NCBI RefSeq assembly: GCF_005239225.2
Contig: NC_133300.1
Coordinates: 854,848-918,847 of the forward strand
Direction: 5' to 3'
Source: Populus alba
Lineage: Eukaryota > Streptophyta > Magnoliopsida > Malpighiales > Salicaceae
Length of the DNA: 64,000 bases
The notes under the pieces were generated by a model. It was given only the letters and a program-made list of their open reading frames with translations. It made no database searches and was not told where the DNA came from. Both the position numbers and the translations under genes were made by a program. Positions 12,053 through 23,969 of the stretch are shown piece by piece; the first letter of the stretch is position 1, and the number at the start of each line of letters is the position of its first letter.

Positions 12053-12553
12053 TTTGCATTTTCCTTTTTTTTTTTCAAACAGTGCACGAAACGGCGCCGT
12101 TTTGGTCAAAACGCGTCGTTTTCATTTAAAAGGAAAAGGTGCCAAAACGAGTCAGATTCAAAATTTCGGCCCTCCATTTGCGCGCGTTTTACAATTTAGT
12201 CCTTGGTCTCGGATTTCTTCAATTAAGTCCCTAATTGCCCATTAAACTTCAATATTTATGCAATTAAGCCCCTTGATTTGACCAAATGAACTTCCAAAAA
12301 TTATAATTTGACCCCAGAACTTCAATTTCTTCCAATTAAAACCCAAATTAACTCAAAAATCAATTTTTCTTGCAATTAAACTCTCCAAAAATTCAATTAA
12401 ACCTTAAATAAAATTTAATTGAGTCCATAAACTTCTAATTTTGGACTTTTCTTCCTCAAAATTGAATTTTCTTTATCATCGGGGCTCTCATCAGTCAATG
12501 ATATACTGTCAAAAATTAATTGTTATATATTTGAACATCCTCAATCAATTTGG

Positions 12554-13266
12554 CTCGGTTTTTTTCGATTTGGGTTTGGTTCGGTTTTTTCAGTTTTAGA
12601 TTTATAAAACCGAACCGGTCAGTTTTTTTAAAATTTTAATTGGTTTTTTTTCATAATTTGGTTTTTTCAGTAATTTTTTTCCAATTTTCTCGATTTAATC
12701 GATTTTTTAGTTTTTTTACTTACCTCTCATAACTAGTAAAGAAGCACCCAACATATTTGTGCTCCAGAACTTGTAGTGGAGTACTCCATTTAATTACAAG
12801 ACCCTTTTCTGGTGTAGGCTATATTGATTGTTTTGTCCTATCACGTTAAAACCCTAATTGTATTGTTGTGCTATAATTTTGATGAATTACCTATGACATT
12901 TTTTATTTTAATATTCTTGACTTTGATGTAAATAAATTTAAGACTAAAATTTATCTTCAAATCTAATGCTAACACTTCTAATTCTAGCGGTAGTGGATAT
13001 TAAATGTATCCTTAATTATTGTATTGCTGACTACAAATGTTTATGAATACAAATTGAGAAAAATAGATATTAGTTATTTTACTTTTAAAATAAATTTAGT
13101 TATTTTACTTTGGTTGTATTTATGAAAGTTTTGGAAAGTATTTTATGGAGAAAATAAGTCCATCAATATAGTTATCATATAAAAAGCCTTAGCCATAGCT
13201 AAGCCCGCAATGGGTGGCTCCTGACGTAGCCCTAAGTCCAGAGCCTTTAGGCCTAGACCCACAAGG
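12554..13266. other. Low-complexity and unassigned sequence
   Basis: 12554-12720 is rich in 'cggttt' and 'ttttcag' tracts with an imperfect inverted repeat around 'aaaaccgaaccggt'. 12720-13266 is unassigned AT-rich sequence without a gene. Confidence 0.4.
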
Positions 13267-13422
13267 CCATCAATATATTTGGACGAGTGTATTGAAGATG
13301 ATGGTTACTATAATCTTGATCTCTTTACCGAGTGGATCAGCAACAAACCACCAAGGTCAGTTATATATGTGGTCTTTGGTAGCATTTCTGATCTAAGCTT
13401 GGGGCTTGAACAAGGTCAGTAA
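13267..13422 (+). pseudogene. UDP-glycosyltransferase (UGT74-like) central fragment
   Basis: The frame starting at 13267 reads PSIYLDECIEDDGYYNLDLF, then TEWISNKPPRSVIYVVFGSI and SDLS before a stop at 13420-13422. This matches the linker between the two UGT domains in UGT74-type enzymes (PS.YLD..I.DD..Y.LNLF, W...KP..SVIYVSFGS). Only about 51 residues remain, with no acceptor- or PSPG-containing part. It lies on the opposite strand from the C-terminal UGT fragment 7 kb to the left. That could be one inverted and split gene or two genes. Confidence 0.65.
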
Positions 13423-14280
13423 TTTCTATTTCTTGTGGGTAACCAGGGATACTGAGCAAACCTAGCTCCCCCAAAACATTTGTGGATGACATATGTTGTG
13501 GGATACTTTTTTAGTTTCTCGTGGGTGAGAAAGGTTGTGTAGTAGGGTGGAGTCCGCAAGTTAGAATGCTAGCTAATGAGGCTGTGGGATTATTTTTTTA
13601 GTCATGGTGTCATAGTTTTGAAACCCGACTGACCCGAGACTAAAATCAGACCGGGTTAATGAAAAAATAAAGAAAAAACTCGGTGTGACCAGGCAGGTTG
13701 ACCCGGTGACTCAGTTGACCGGCAAGACCCAATCAATACCCGGCCACAAATCCGTTGACTTTATTTTTTTTGTTTTTTTTACTAAAACGACGTTGTTTTG
13801 ATTTTCTTTTTAAAAAAAATTTAACCCGTCTGACCCGGTGATCTAATCAAAACCTGGAACCCAGACCACCAGATGACAAAGTTGTAGAGGATTTTTGGAA
13901 GGTGGGAATTAGGGTTATGGTCAATCTAGGCAGGGATTCCTTTTGATTGATTCTATTATAAATTTCTGTCCATTTTACAATGAAGTTCTCAGGAAGGCTA
14001 TTGGACCATTCCAGGTTCGGCTGATGCAGTCTTTGCAATGGAAGTTCTTTGTAAATGGTTCGATGCAAAGAAAACTTTATTTAATATTAATAATTGTTTT
14101 ATAATAATTATTTATGGAACTAGTATGCAGAGTTTTTTTTAAATTATTTGCTTCTGGATATAAAATGAAAAAAAAATATTTCTTTTGTTGTATTTTTTAA
14201 TTAATTTTCTTAGATTAATTATTGTTTTTTTTTTCATACATTGGTATTGACATTATCAATGCATGTTGTTTTTCTATTTC
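13423..14280. other. Unassigned region with a GACCCGG-rich tract
   Basis: 13616-13860 contains repeated 'gacccggt/gttgacc' words, a style common in plant repeats. A short minus-strand open frame at 13847-14068 has no recognisable family. No gene is called. Confidence 0.35.
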
Positions 14281-15350
14281 TCCAAGAATCCTTTCAAGGT
14301 TTGTGATTTTGATTCTTTTTTTTTTAATAGGTGCTGAATTTTTCAAATTCAAAGATGAATACAATTTGTTATTTGTGTGCGATTTTTTTTTAGTAACTTC
14401 AAGATTTTTTTTCTCTTTCCTTATCAAAAACCGATTCTCTTCTTCCTTTTCCTTTAAAAAAAAAAAAAAAAAAAACCAAAACACCACAAAGATTAATCAA
14501 GATTCTGTTTTTTTTTTTTTTGTAATAGCCAAATCCATAGAGAGATAGAATCCAAGGAAACCAAGAAACAAAAACCTAGATAAATTACAATGAGATGCGA
14601 ATGAGAAATATAAATTACAACGAAGTGATCGATTCTTCGAGAAGTTTGTAAGTTAAATTAAAAACTTAGTATGAGAATTACTCAACTATAAAAAGAGAAA
14701 AAGACACACAGTATACGACAAACTTAGATAAAATTTCATAAACTAAATAAAAATCCTTACATAAAAGTATTTATATGTAATCATCCTAAAACTAATGGGT
14801 CAAACATACATCTAATTTAAATGAAGCCTAAACTAGTTAAAATAAGGTTTAAAATAATAAAAACTAATAAAACAATAGTCTAAAATTATTTCCACCATTT
14901 GTCTCGTATGATAGTGAAAAAACACCTAAGAAAAATAATTGTTGAAGAATCCTTGTTGAACAAAAGGAAGATGCCTTCTAAAATAAACATTAATTTTTTT
15001 ATATGGAATCCTTATAAAATAAGTGAATTAAAGCCTACCACATAAGCACTCAATAATATTAAGGATTCGTTGTAATGGAATCCATAGTTTTTAAAAGAAA
15101 ATATATATTTTTTGTTTTTGCACTTTACTGGCATTTTCTATACCCAACTTTAAATATGTTGTTTTTTTTTTTCTAGATGAATTAGTTGCCTGCAATATAT
15201 TATTTGAAAGATATAAATGTTTAGTTTGCAATTCAAATTGAATCACATCCAAAACCTTTTTGTAGCCCTAAATATGGTTCAAAAAAATAAACAAATATCC
15301 ATAATTATAGATTTGAGTCTTTCTCTTCAATTCACTTCATTTTAGGCTTT
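14281..15350. repeat. Second copy of the unclassified repeat, parts in swapped order
   Basis: 14281-14775 is nearly the same as 11463-11968 (shared 'tccaagaatcctttcaagg', 'ataggtgctgaatt', 'gtaatagccaaatcc', 'aaaatccttacata'). 14931-15350 is a diverged relative of 8627-9100. Between them are about 150 bases not found in the first copy. No coding potential. It lies just upstream of the second LRK10L gene. Confidence 0.6.
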
Positions 15351-15614
15351 AAAATAAACTCAATGAACCCTTCTAATGGATACTTTGACTTTTGTAGCCA
15401 TTATCTCATTAGTAGATAAGTATTAGCTAAGACTTTGAACTCATCAATAATTTGTGGCCATTGGTTTGCTTTTGTCTTGATCCAAGTTGGTATTCGTAGA
15501 CAAGTAGTAATTGCTCTCATCTCAAGAACACATAATACAGTTATATCCTATAAATCTTTTGTGCAAAATCTAACAAAACCATTATTTTATTTGCCATAAA
15601 TGTTTTGTCTCTCA

Positions 15615-16416
15615 ATGTTCAGTGGCATATCAAGGCACCTCTTTGGTGCGCATGTAGCCCTTCTCGTGTTAGTTATCCTATCCACCCACCATTCTTGCAG
15701 TGCTAGAAAGAACATCAATGACTGCGCTCCTTCTTCTTGTGGCAATATCCGTAATATTAGCTACCCTTTTCGATTAAAAACCGATCCCAAAGGCTGTGGC
15801 AACCAAAATTTTGAACTTGATTGTGAAAACAACGTTCGTCCAACTTTAATCTTGAACAAGGTAAAGTATTATGTTCAGGCAATCAGTTACAGTAACTTCA
15901 CAATTCGAGTTGTGGATGCTGCTGTTCAGAAGGATGATTGCTTCTCCCTCCCTCATCAACTTGTGGATTATCATCCATATAAGTTCTTTAGCCCAGTCGT
16001 CGACTTCCCTAAGTTGATTTTTATAACTTGTGAGAATCAAATACCGAGTCCTCCAGATTATATTTTGGATACCAGTTCTTGCATAAATGGCAATTCGACT
16101 GCATATAATTCTACCTTTTCTAGCAGTGTTTCTTCTCCCAGATCCATCAACATGGAAGGTCATTCCTATGTCATGGTTGGTGCCGCCTTGCTGGAGGTGC
16201 CGGACTTATGCCTTATAAATTTGATTTATTTTTTGCCTCCATCTCTCCTGCCGGAAAACAAAGCCGATATGTCGTATACAGACGTCCATGATATTCTGGT
16301 GAATGGGTTCGAGCTTTCATGGTTCTCCTTCTGCTGTGATTCTGTCAAAGAGCACCGCTGCAGTTATCTCGATGAAGCCACCGCGGACAAGAACAGTTGT
16401 GGATATTCATTCTACT
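15615..16416 (+). CDS. LRK10L-2 exon 1: intact GUB_WAK-like ectodomain
   Basis: About 267 residues, donor taken at T|GTACGT (16417). If the intron is retained the frame runs to a stop at 16476-16478. N-terminal hydrophobic segment [15 protein letters not shown], cysteines in the same places as the first gene, several NxS/T sites. Compared with gene 1 it has a short insertion around VDYHPYKFFSPVVDFPK. Extracellular domain; ligand not inferable. Confidence 0.7.
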
Positions 16417-18497
16417 GTACGTGTTTTCTTTTTCTCTCTCGGCCAATTAATGTATCTGCTTATTTTTGTATTGCTTAATAGAAATCTTCTACAAGACAAT
16501 AGAGAAAGAAAAATTAGTCGCGTAACACAATTTCAAGTTTTCAACCAATTAATCTCTTAAATCAATTATTTTAATTTGACTTTTGTTTTTATTTCTTTTT
16601 AATAAAACAGCCAACATCATGGATGATCCGATCAGAGTTGTAACAGGTAAAAAACTCCTTCGTATCGCTGTTATTTTTTACATATATTATTCATTTTTTA
16701 ATTAATATTCTATTTAATTAGCTCCAAAGGTAACAAACAGCATGGCATTGGTTGAAAACAGAGTTTTCATAGTCATGTACTTTGTCAAGCTCCCTCCCTC
16801 CCTCTCTTATATATTATAAATATAGACACAGACATTTAGTTAAGAAAAGGAAATATTTTTTATTATTATTAGAAAGGTTGCAAATTAACTCCCGTAGTTG
16901 GGCTAACTTTTAAACACCCCTTCCCCAATTATATATTAAATATATCTTTTTTTTATTTCTCTCTCAAATTTAAACCTCTCTCCTACAGCATTATAAACTA
17001 ATTTTAAAAAAACATTTCCCAAGATCTGTATTATTATTTAAGTTTTATACACAAAATATTATGCAAGATTTTCACCTTTATTTACCAAATGCGCAGTGTA
17101 TAATTATTATAAAAAACCTAATTAGCAAATTCATTATAGAGTGTATTCTGCCTAATAAATCACTGTCTACTGGCTAGACCAATTTTTGAACGTATATATC
17201 AAAATCTAAGTTAAAAATTAAAATTTTTGTTGCAACTTAGAAAATACTTGAGCAGCAGCAAACATGTTTCTTATTTTAGGTTTAAAGATTTTTTTGACCC
17301 GGCCCGACCCACAATAAAGCACAAGGCAATTATTTAGTTATTATATTTCTATATTTCCCGGTAAACAGTACAATTATCAAGATCATTTTTTTTTTAATTT
17401 AATAACAAAAACAATCGTTTGTGTTTCTTGCAGAATTTCTGGCTGATGAGGTACTCACAAAACTTGGTAAGAGCTTTTCTATTTACCTATTAAACATGGA
17501 ACCTAATAAAAATTAAATTAAAAACAATATCTTGACCCTTTGCTAGCCAAGAATTTTATGTAAAATCTCATGTAAGATGGCAATGAGCGGAGCATGAAGT
17601 GAATATCCACTCTACCTGGCTAAGTAATCACGTATTAAGTATGTCAAATGAGAATTAAGGAAGGTATGAGATAATAAATAAATAAATAAATAAAATAAAT
17701 AATAATATCTATCGATATGATTTTCGGGTAATGTGTACCTACTTCATACCCTTCTAATTAATGCCATTAATTAAAAAGAAAAAATGACACAGGAGCCTAA
17801 TTTCATAAAAGAAAAATTAACACCCCGACTCCATTGTTTTTTCTAAAACAATGAGGTGCAAAAAACCTCTAATTCTAGAACTTATTTATAAAAATAATAT
17901 TGAAATTAATATATAATTAAGATAATTGTTTCTTTTACTTGAAACTCTCTAATTTGAATATTCTCAAAATAAAATAAGATATTGGACATATTATGTTTCT
18001 TTCATGCGTTGATTTATTTAACGTCATTATAAGATTTTTAACACTGTCACTACTGTTTTTTAGGGCGAAAAACCTGGTTTTTACAAGGTGAGGACTATTG
18101 ATGTCTCATTGATTGTGGCTTAATTGGATTGGACTCCTTGCAATGTATATCATGGCTTGTTATTTATTCATTATCAAGATTTTGCACGCTGACAATAGTT
18201 TTCTCTTTTCTTTATGAATATTAGATATCTGGCTGACATTTGATCAAGACAAGGGTGAGTTAATTTGCTTCTTTTTTTTTTATTAATATTCAACTAATAA
18301 AAATAATCTGAAAATGGTTTCATAAATTTACCTTAAGCATTTCATCGGTCATGAATCATTGACCATTTGACCTTGTGTTTTCCAATGCATAAGCTTTGAG
18401 CATTTTGTACATATCTTTCCTAAAATCCATTGATATTAAATGTACTTGTTTTCTTTGGGAACAGGAAAACGGTATCTGGAATTCGGCTTGGTCACAA
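15615..18497 (+). pseudogene. Second LRK10L gene: ectodomain and microexons, no kinase exon
   Basis: Exon 1 (15615-16416) encodes a signal peptide and the same cysteine-rich GUB_WAK-like domain as the first gene ([18 protein letters not shown]). The ATG at 15615 is chosen over 15600 because it aligns with the first gene's Met. Candidate small exons, all multiples of three and open in phase 1, are 16611-16646, 17434-17466, 18064-18087, 18225-18254 and 18465-18497. No membrane helix or kinase follows; an LTR begins at 18784. It could be a truncated pseudogene or encode a kinase-less receptor-like or secreted protein. The ectodomain itself carries no stop or frameshift. Confidence 0.6.
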
Positions 18498-18783
18498 GTA
18501 AGGATCAATTTTTTCATATACCTTATTAGGCAAAATTACTATAAATAGAGATTTCACTTAATATTTTCTTTTCCTTAATTGGGGTAAATATGATCCATTC
18601 ATCTTATTATTGCTACCGTATGATGTGTAAATTACAACGTGTGTTGCGGAATTGTAATGATGAATTGAAAACTGCACATATATCCATAAACTATTAACAT
18701 ATATATACACGCACTACAATCAAATTAACTATTAATGGCTTTTGTCTTAAACATTTTTTAAAACAAATTTTATGATGGGTATA
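18498..18783. other. Remnant after LRK10L-2, no gene
   Basis: AT-rich. Upstream at about 18345-18385 it keeps the 'accatttgaccttg' words that precede the membrane-helix exon in gene 1, so the lost helix and kinase exons would be expected here or just to the right. Confidence 0.4.
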
Positions 18784-20134
18784 TGTCGCATGATGCGCCG
18801 AGTCGGGGTGTTAGGGAATCATTATCTAGTTGTTTAGTTCAGGGTTGTTAAGAAAACTTAGATATACTGGTCTTATCAAAGATTTCATAGGTAAGAGACT
18901 GATTGTTGCTAGGAAAAGTATTAATATCTTCTAACCCAAGATAAACTGCATTGTGTGGTTTAAATATGGTTGAAAGGTTTTGATGGGTTTTTGATCGATA
19001 GTTTGTCTATGATTCGGGGTAAAGATTCATCCATGTGAATAAATATGGCTTTTTAAATTTATTATGGACTCGTATACTCAAATAAATTCTTATAGAAAAG
19101 ATTCATACAAGTGCCCTAATAGGGTTCACTCATCTTGAAAGGCGGAAGGGTTTTCCACAACTAGTTTGTGGTGGTGAAAAAATACTCTCAATTAAAATTA
19201 GTGAATATTCAGAATAATTCTGAGAATTATATAGTCAATTCATGATATTTAATTACCAGTCTACTTATAGATCCAATATTTATACCAGAATATTGACCAT
19301 TAATTCTCATGAACTAAAATTTTATAAGTTATTTCAAATATTGATCAAATTCTCATTAATTCAATAAACTGATTATTAAATCTAAAATGCATGCAAATAT
19401 ATATTTTTTAAAAATTTCCATAAACATACTAAAACACCACCACGTATTTTATTTTTTAAAGCAAGATATGATTTTTATTTTTTTTCATTTTTAAGAGACT
19501 TAAGCATATGCAATAAAAAAAACATTTAATTTTTTTTGTCTTTTTGGATTTAAACATTCAAAAACATATAAGAAAATACAAACACACATACCCATCTATT
19601 CTTACTAATTAACCCACACACCCATGCAATTACAAACATTTACACAACATTGTAATTAAACACAGATCATAAAAAAAATCATCTGAATCCCAAAATAGAC
19701 CTTCTAGAGGCTGAGGATAGCTTTGAGAGACTGCTATAAGGTGCTGGAAATGGAGAAACGATAGTGGCGTGTGAGTCCAACGCGCCACCATCACTATCGG
19801 TACATGGTTCCATTCACTGTCACCAGTGAATTGAAAAACAAGGTGGATCTGAGGTGGCTACTTCTTCTCTTCCTTCTTATGCCAACAGTGGCTCTCACCA
19901 TGACCTGCAAGCAAAGGAAATCACACAGATAGTTTATTTATATTTTGATTTTTTTAAAAGCCACATTAACATTAACTTAAAAAGCACGTTAACGATTGAA
20001 TGCGTCGAAAGTAGATTTTTTTATTTCTTAGAAAAGACTTTGAAAGTGATGTAACTATGTCAAGAATGTATTTTTTAGGTTTTTGTTGTTTTGCTATTTT
20101 TTTCAAAAATGGGGTAAAAAATTAGGTTACGACA
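18784..20134 (-). mobile_element. LTR of a Tat/Ogre-like element (3' LTR of a minus-strand element)
   Basis: It begins TGTCGCATGATGCGCCG and ends AGGTTACGACA (TG...CA), 1351 bp. It shares the general plan of the LTR at 29280 (a weak match of 'aactgg/actggtctt..', 'gaaaagtattaatatc', 'aagataaactgcattgt', '...ttaataaactgattattaaatc.aaaatgcatgc') but is too diverged and too short to be its partner. A purine-rich tract on the minus strand lies directly inside it, which fixes it as the 3' LTR. Confidence 0.7.
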
Positions 20135-20147
20135 GATGACCCCTCTT
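20135..20147 (-). other. Polypurine tract next to the 3' LTR
   Basis: Plus strand 'gatgacccctctt', i.e. AAGAGGGGTCATC on the minus strand, ends at the LTR border (20134). This is the usual position and composition of the plus-strand primer of LTR retrotransposons. Confidence 0.6.
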
Positions 20148-20149
20148 TA

Positions 20150-21780
20150 CAATACTTATGGAGCAAAGACTTGTTAAGTGCTTTGCGTAGTATCTTTGTA
20201 AAGACAAACGAACTATTTTTTTCAAAACTAATCTTTTCAAAGCTTTTAGTTTGATTGACCTGAAACTCTGTTTTCGCAGCAATCCCCTTCAACCAGAACT
20301 TCGATCTAATTGTGTACAACTTAGTTATCTTGAAATTATAATATGGTGATTCCCTTTAACCAAATCAAAAATCTTTACCAAAAGTTTGGTCAAACTAAGA
20401 TCCCAATCTAGTGATTCCCTTTAACTAAAATTAAAATCTGAAATGCAGCTAACCTGAAATCCTAATCTAGCGATTTCCTTTAACCAGAATCAAAATGTGA
20501 AAAGCAGCTCAGCTAACCTAAAATCTTAATCTAGCAATTCTTTTTAACCAAAACCAATAGCTTAGTCAACTTGAGATCTCAATCTGGCAATCCCCTTTAA
20601 CTAAAACCAAAATGATACATTCAACTTTGTTAACATGAAATTTCAATCAAGAGACTCCCTTTAACCAGATCCTTGGTCTTTATCTTTAGCTTGACCAACC
20701 TGAAATCTCAATCTAAGGTTTCCTTTTAACTAGAACCAATAGCTTGGTTAACATGAGATCCCAATTTGGCGATCACCTTTAACCATAACCAAAATCTGAA
20801 AACCAGCACGGTCAATCAGAGATCACAATCTAATGATCCCTTTTAACCAGTACAAAAAATGTTATCTTCAGCTCGGTTAGCCTGAAATCCCAATCTAGAG
20901 ATCCCCTTTAACCAAAACCATGGCCTTTGTCTTTACCTCGATCAAACTGAAATCTCAATCCAGCGATCCCTTTTAACCAGAACCAAAATATTTTCATAGC
21001 TTGGTTAACTTGAAATCTCAATCTAAAGATCCCCTTTAACCAAAATCTTGGTCTTTATTTTTAACTCGATCAACCTAAAATTCTAATCTAGAGATTCTCT
21101 TTAACTAGAACCCATAGCTTAGTTAATTGAAGATCCCAATTTGATGATCCCCTTTCACCAGACCAAAAAATATTACCTTTAGCTCAATTAACCTGAAATC
21201 TCAATTTAGAAACCCCTTTTAACTAGAAGCTTGGTCTTTGTCTTTAACTTATTCAACTTGAAATCTCAATCTGGCAGTTCTACTAGAAACAATGACTTGG
21301 TTAACCTGAGATCCTAATCTAACAATCCCTTTAACTAAAACCAAATTTAGAATAAAAAAAAATGCTTGGCTAACCTAAAATCCTGATATGGAGATTCTCT
21401 CTAACTAGAACCAAAACAGCTCAGTCAACCTAAGATCTCAATTTCGCATAACCAAAAATCTATAAAATAGCTCAGCTAGCCTGAAATACTCATATAGTGA
21501 TTCCCTTTAACCAGAACTAAAAGTTCGGTCAACCAAGAACCCAATCTGGCAATCCCTTTTAACTATAACCTAAAAGTGAAAAAAATAGCTTGCTTACCTG
21601 AAATCACAATATGACAATTCCCTTTAACCAGAACAAAAACAGCTCAATCAACTTGAGATCCGAATCTAGTGATCCCCTTTAACCATATCTAAATTTTGTG
21701 AAATAGCTCGACTAACCTGAAATCCCAATCTAGCAAAAAAAATTATCAAAACATTATTTTGATCCTTTCAAAAAAAAAAA
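20150..21780. repeat. Diverged tandem-repeat array in a retrotransposon 3' region
   Basis: Units repeat the words 'aacctgaaatc', 'ccaatctagcgatc', 'cctttaacca' and 'gaaccaaaa' with a spacing of about 52-66 bases (for example near 20453, 20518, 20570, 20633, 20699, 20752, 20818, 20881 and 20947), some 25-30 units. Units are individually diverged. There is no open frame. The position between the internal part and the 3' LTR of a Tat/Ogre-like element matches the known tendency of these elements to carry tandem repeats in the 3' untranslated region. Confidence 0.8.
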
Positions 21781-22027
21781 TTGGGTTAACCTGGTTTAAG
21801 GGCTATCTGGGGTTGACCCTTCCACCACGTGACCTGGCTTTCTCTCAAGTCAGATTTTAAAAATATGATAATAACCATTTTTATCGTTCCATGTCTTAGT
21901 TTGATAATTTTGGAATTAAGATTTTTTTACAAAAATATTTTATGGATAAAAAAAAAAAATATTTTCTCTGGAGACATATTCCTTGTGTATTTTTTTATTT
22001 TGAAAGTACAAAAATTCACTAAACAAT

Positions 22028-22527
22028 NNNNNNNNNNNNNNNNNNNNNNNNNNNNNNNNNNNNNNNNNNNNNNNNNNNNNNNNNNNNNNNNNNNNNNNNN
22101 NNNNNNNNNNNNNNNNNNNNNNNNNNNNNNNNNNNNNNNNNNNNNNNNNNNNNNNNNNNNNNNNNNNNNNNNNNNNNNNNNNNNNNNNNNNNNNNNNNNN
22201 NNNNNNNNNNNNNNNNNNNNNNNNNNNNNNNNNNNNNNNNNNNNNNNNNNNNNNNNNNNNNNNNNNNNNNNNNNNNNNNNNNNNNNNNNNNNNNNNNNNN
22301 NNNNNNNNNNNNNNNNNNNNNNNNNNNNNNNNNNNNNNNNNNNNNNNNNNNNNNNNNNNNNNNNNNNNNNNNNNNNNNNNNNNNNNNNNNNNNNNNNNNN
22401 NNNNNNNNNNNNNNNNNNNNNNNNNNNNNNNNNNNNNNNNNNNNNNNNNNNNNNNNNNNNNNNNNNNNNNNNNNNNNNNNNNNNNNNNNNNNNNNNNNNN
22501 NNNNNNNNNNNNNNNNNNNNNNNNNNN
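22028..22527. other. Assembly gap, 500 N
   Basis: An exact run of 500 N, a conventional placeholder length. Sequences on its two sides belong to related but non-identical retrotransposons, so the true distance and order across it are unknown. Confidence 0.99.
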
Positions 22528-22885
22528 TGATGTTGTGGAAGATTCGCTTTCAGGATTCCTGAAAGCGGAAAATGTTTGATGTAAAAGCGAGAAGAGAGAG
22601 AGAGAAACAATGACAGATGAATGTAGAAAAAGTATGATCTCCTTGATTATGATAAAAGTGGGATCACTGATAAAGACAAAATCTAGTTGACATCATGAGC
22701 CTTGATTATCAACTAAAATGACAAAAACAAATAAACAAACAAAAGCATATGAAGGCAAGCACAAGGGGTTTACATTTTAAAATACTAGCGGAGCTTCTTG
22801 GGGTCACCCAATTTTTGAAACTTTTCACCTTCAGTCAACCTTCGCACAAAAGTCTTAGTGGGGAGTTCTTCTAGAATATGCACAG

Positions 22886-23464
22886 TCAGTTGTGTAGCAT
22901 TTCATCTTCCATTTCAACAGTCAGTTGTGGTAGCACTTCATCTTCCATTTCAACTATTGTTTTTGTGCCACTTCCTTCCTCCTTATCATCTTCCAAGGTG
23001 TTGATGCTCATAGTTGCCATCCTTTGAATATCATCTTCTGCTCGGTTATCTGGTTGCATCACATATGCTGCCTTTGGGAAAGAAACCATCAGTGGAGGGA
23101 TTTCCATTTCTTCTTCTTCAGGCTCCCTTCCCTCGATTCTAGCCATTCTTCGTTCTCTTCGTTTATTGGCAGCCCAACGATGATCCTCCTTCTTAGGCTT
23201 ATATCCCAGCCCAAATCTTTGGTCAACAGCTCTCATTGTGATTGGCTTAATCCTTTTTGGTATTCCCGTGATAGGGTCATATTGGAAAGGGATTCCATGT
23301 TCCAAGAAACATCGAACGGCCATCTTTGCTGCTGTTGATATCTTCGGCTTTCTTAGCACTGTGCTTTCCGGTACCCACTCAGTGTTTACAATCTCAAAGG
23401 CATGAAGATTCTCATCTGTGCAATCCTCTGCCTCCAGAAAGGGTATGGTCACATTCTTTACCAT
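22886..23464 (-). pseudogene. Post-protease linker of the Tat/Ogre-like element
   Basis: 192-aa frame with ENLHAFEIVNTEWVPEST, KMAVRCFLEHGIPFQYDP, AVDQRFGLGYKP and an acidic or mixed charged tail (EEEEMEIPP). This segment follows the protease in Ogre/Tat polyproteins; the GLGYKP patch resembles a short G-patch. It is one frame shifted from the protease frame. The sequence to the left (22528-22885) has no long frame and may be the putative intron of these elements. Confidence 0.6.
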
Positions 23465-23969
23465 GGAGATTGTTTTCCTCTGCTTTGACGGTTACCAACA
23501 TCCCGTTCATGATATATTTCAAACACTGGTGTAATGAGGAAGGTACTGCTCCAGCTGTATTGATCCAAGGCCTTCCGAGTAACATACTATAAGAAGGGTG
23601 GATATCCATAACTTGGAATGTGGTTACGAACATTTGTGGACCCACATACAACTCAACCTCTAAATTCCCAATGACTGGTCTAGGTGAGCCATCATATGCT
23701 CGTGCCATCATAGTGCTAGGCTTTAGATGAGATTCATCAACTGGCATTTCTTTAAGCATATATTTGGGCAATACATTAAGAGCCGAGCCGTTATCAACAA
23801 GCACCTTTCCAATAAGGAAATCTTTGCATTTCACGGTGATATACAATGGCTTGTTATGCCCAGTTCCTTCAGCACTTAGTTCGTCAGCCGTGAAATATAG
23901 GTAATTTGAAGCGTGGATCCTCCCTACCAAATGCTCCATGGTTTTTTTGTTCAATGTCCTGGGGGACAT
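23412..23969 (-). pseudogene. Retroviral-type aspartic protease domain of the Tat/Ogre-like element
   Basis: The frame contains LVDNGSALNVLPKYML (the D-x-G-S active-site form usual in this lineage instead of DTGA), then VIGNLEVELYVGPQ and SYSMLLGRPWI (the ILGRPW motif near the protease end). Its function is cleavage of the element's own Gag-Pol polyprotein. Upstream and downstream parts are in other frames, so the polyprotein is disrupted. Confidence 0.75.

Larger units (their letters stand above)
6313..12553 (-). mobile_element. Tat/Ogre-family LTR copy, interrupted by a nested unit
   Basis: Two blocks, 6313-7936 and 12048-12553, together match most of the complete LTR at 29280-31568, read in the same direction. 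Shared landmarks are the GC-rich start (gcacgtgtg..gcggcg), 'gatcgggtacggaga', 'aagggaaggtattagcac', the 'ggtattttaatacc' hairpins, the inverted repeat around 'ttactgtg...cacagtaa', and the AATT-rich tail with 'caattaagtcc'. The start is slightly truncated against the UGT fragment and the last 120 bases or so are missing at 12553. A 55-base internal deletion follows 'gaattcaag' near 6410. No internal coding domain is attached. Confidence 0.7.

Noticed and set aside
13847..14068. Minus-strand frame with LPENFIVKW as another UGT piece
   Set aside because: The match to a UGT motif is a few residues only; the rest fits no family, and the strand is opposite to the adjacent UGT fragment.
16722..16729. 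An 8-nt microexon between 'aattag' and 'gtaaca' in LRK10L-2
   Set aside because: Its length would break the phase kept by all other candidate exons, and such short AG/GT intervals are expected by chance.
21829..22610. Long open frames spanning the N gap on both strands
   Set aside because: They are open only because N codons cannot contain stops; the real bases at their ends show no domain.
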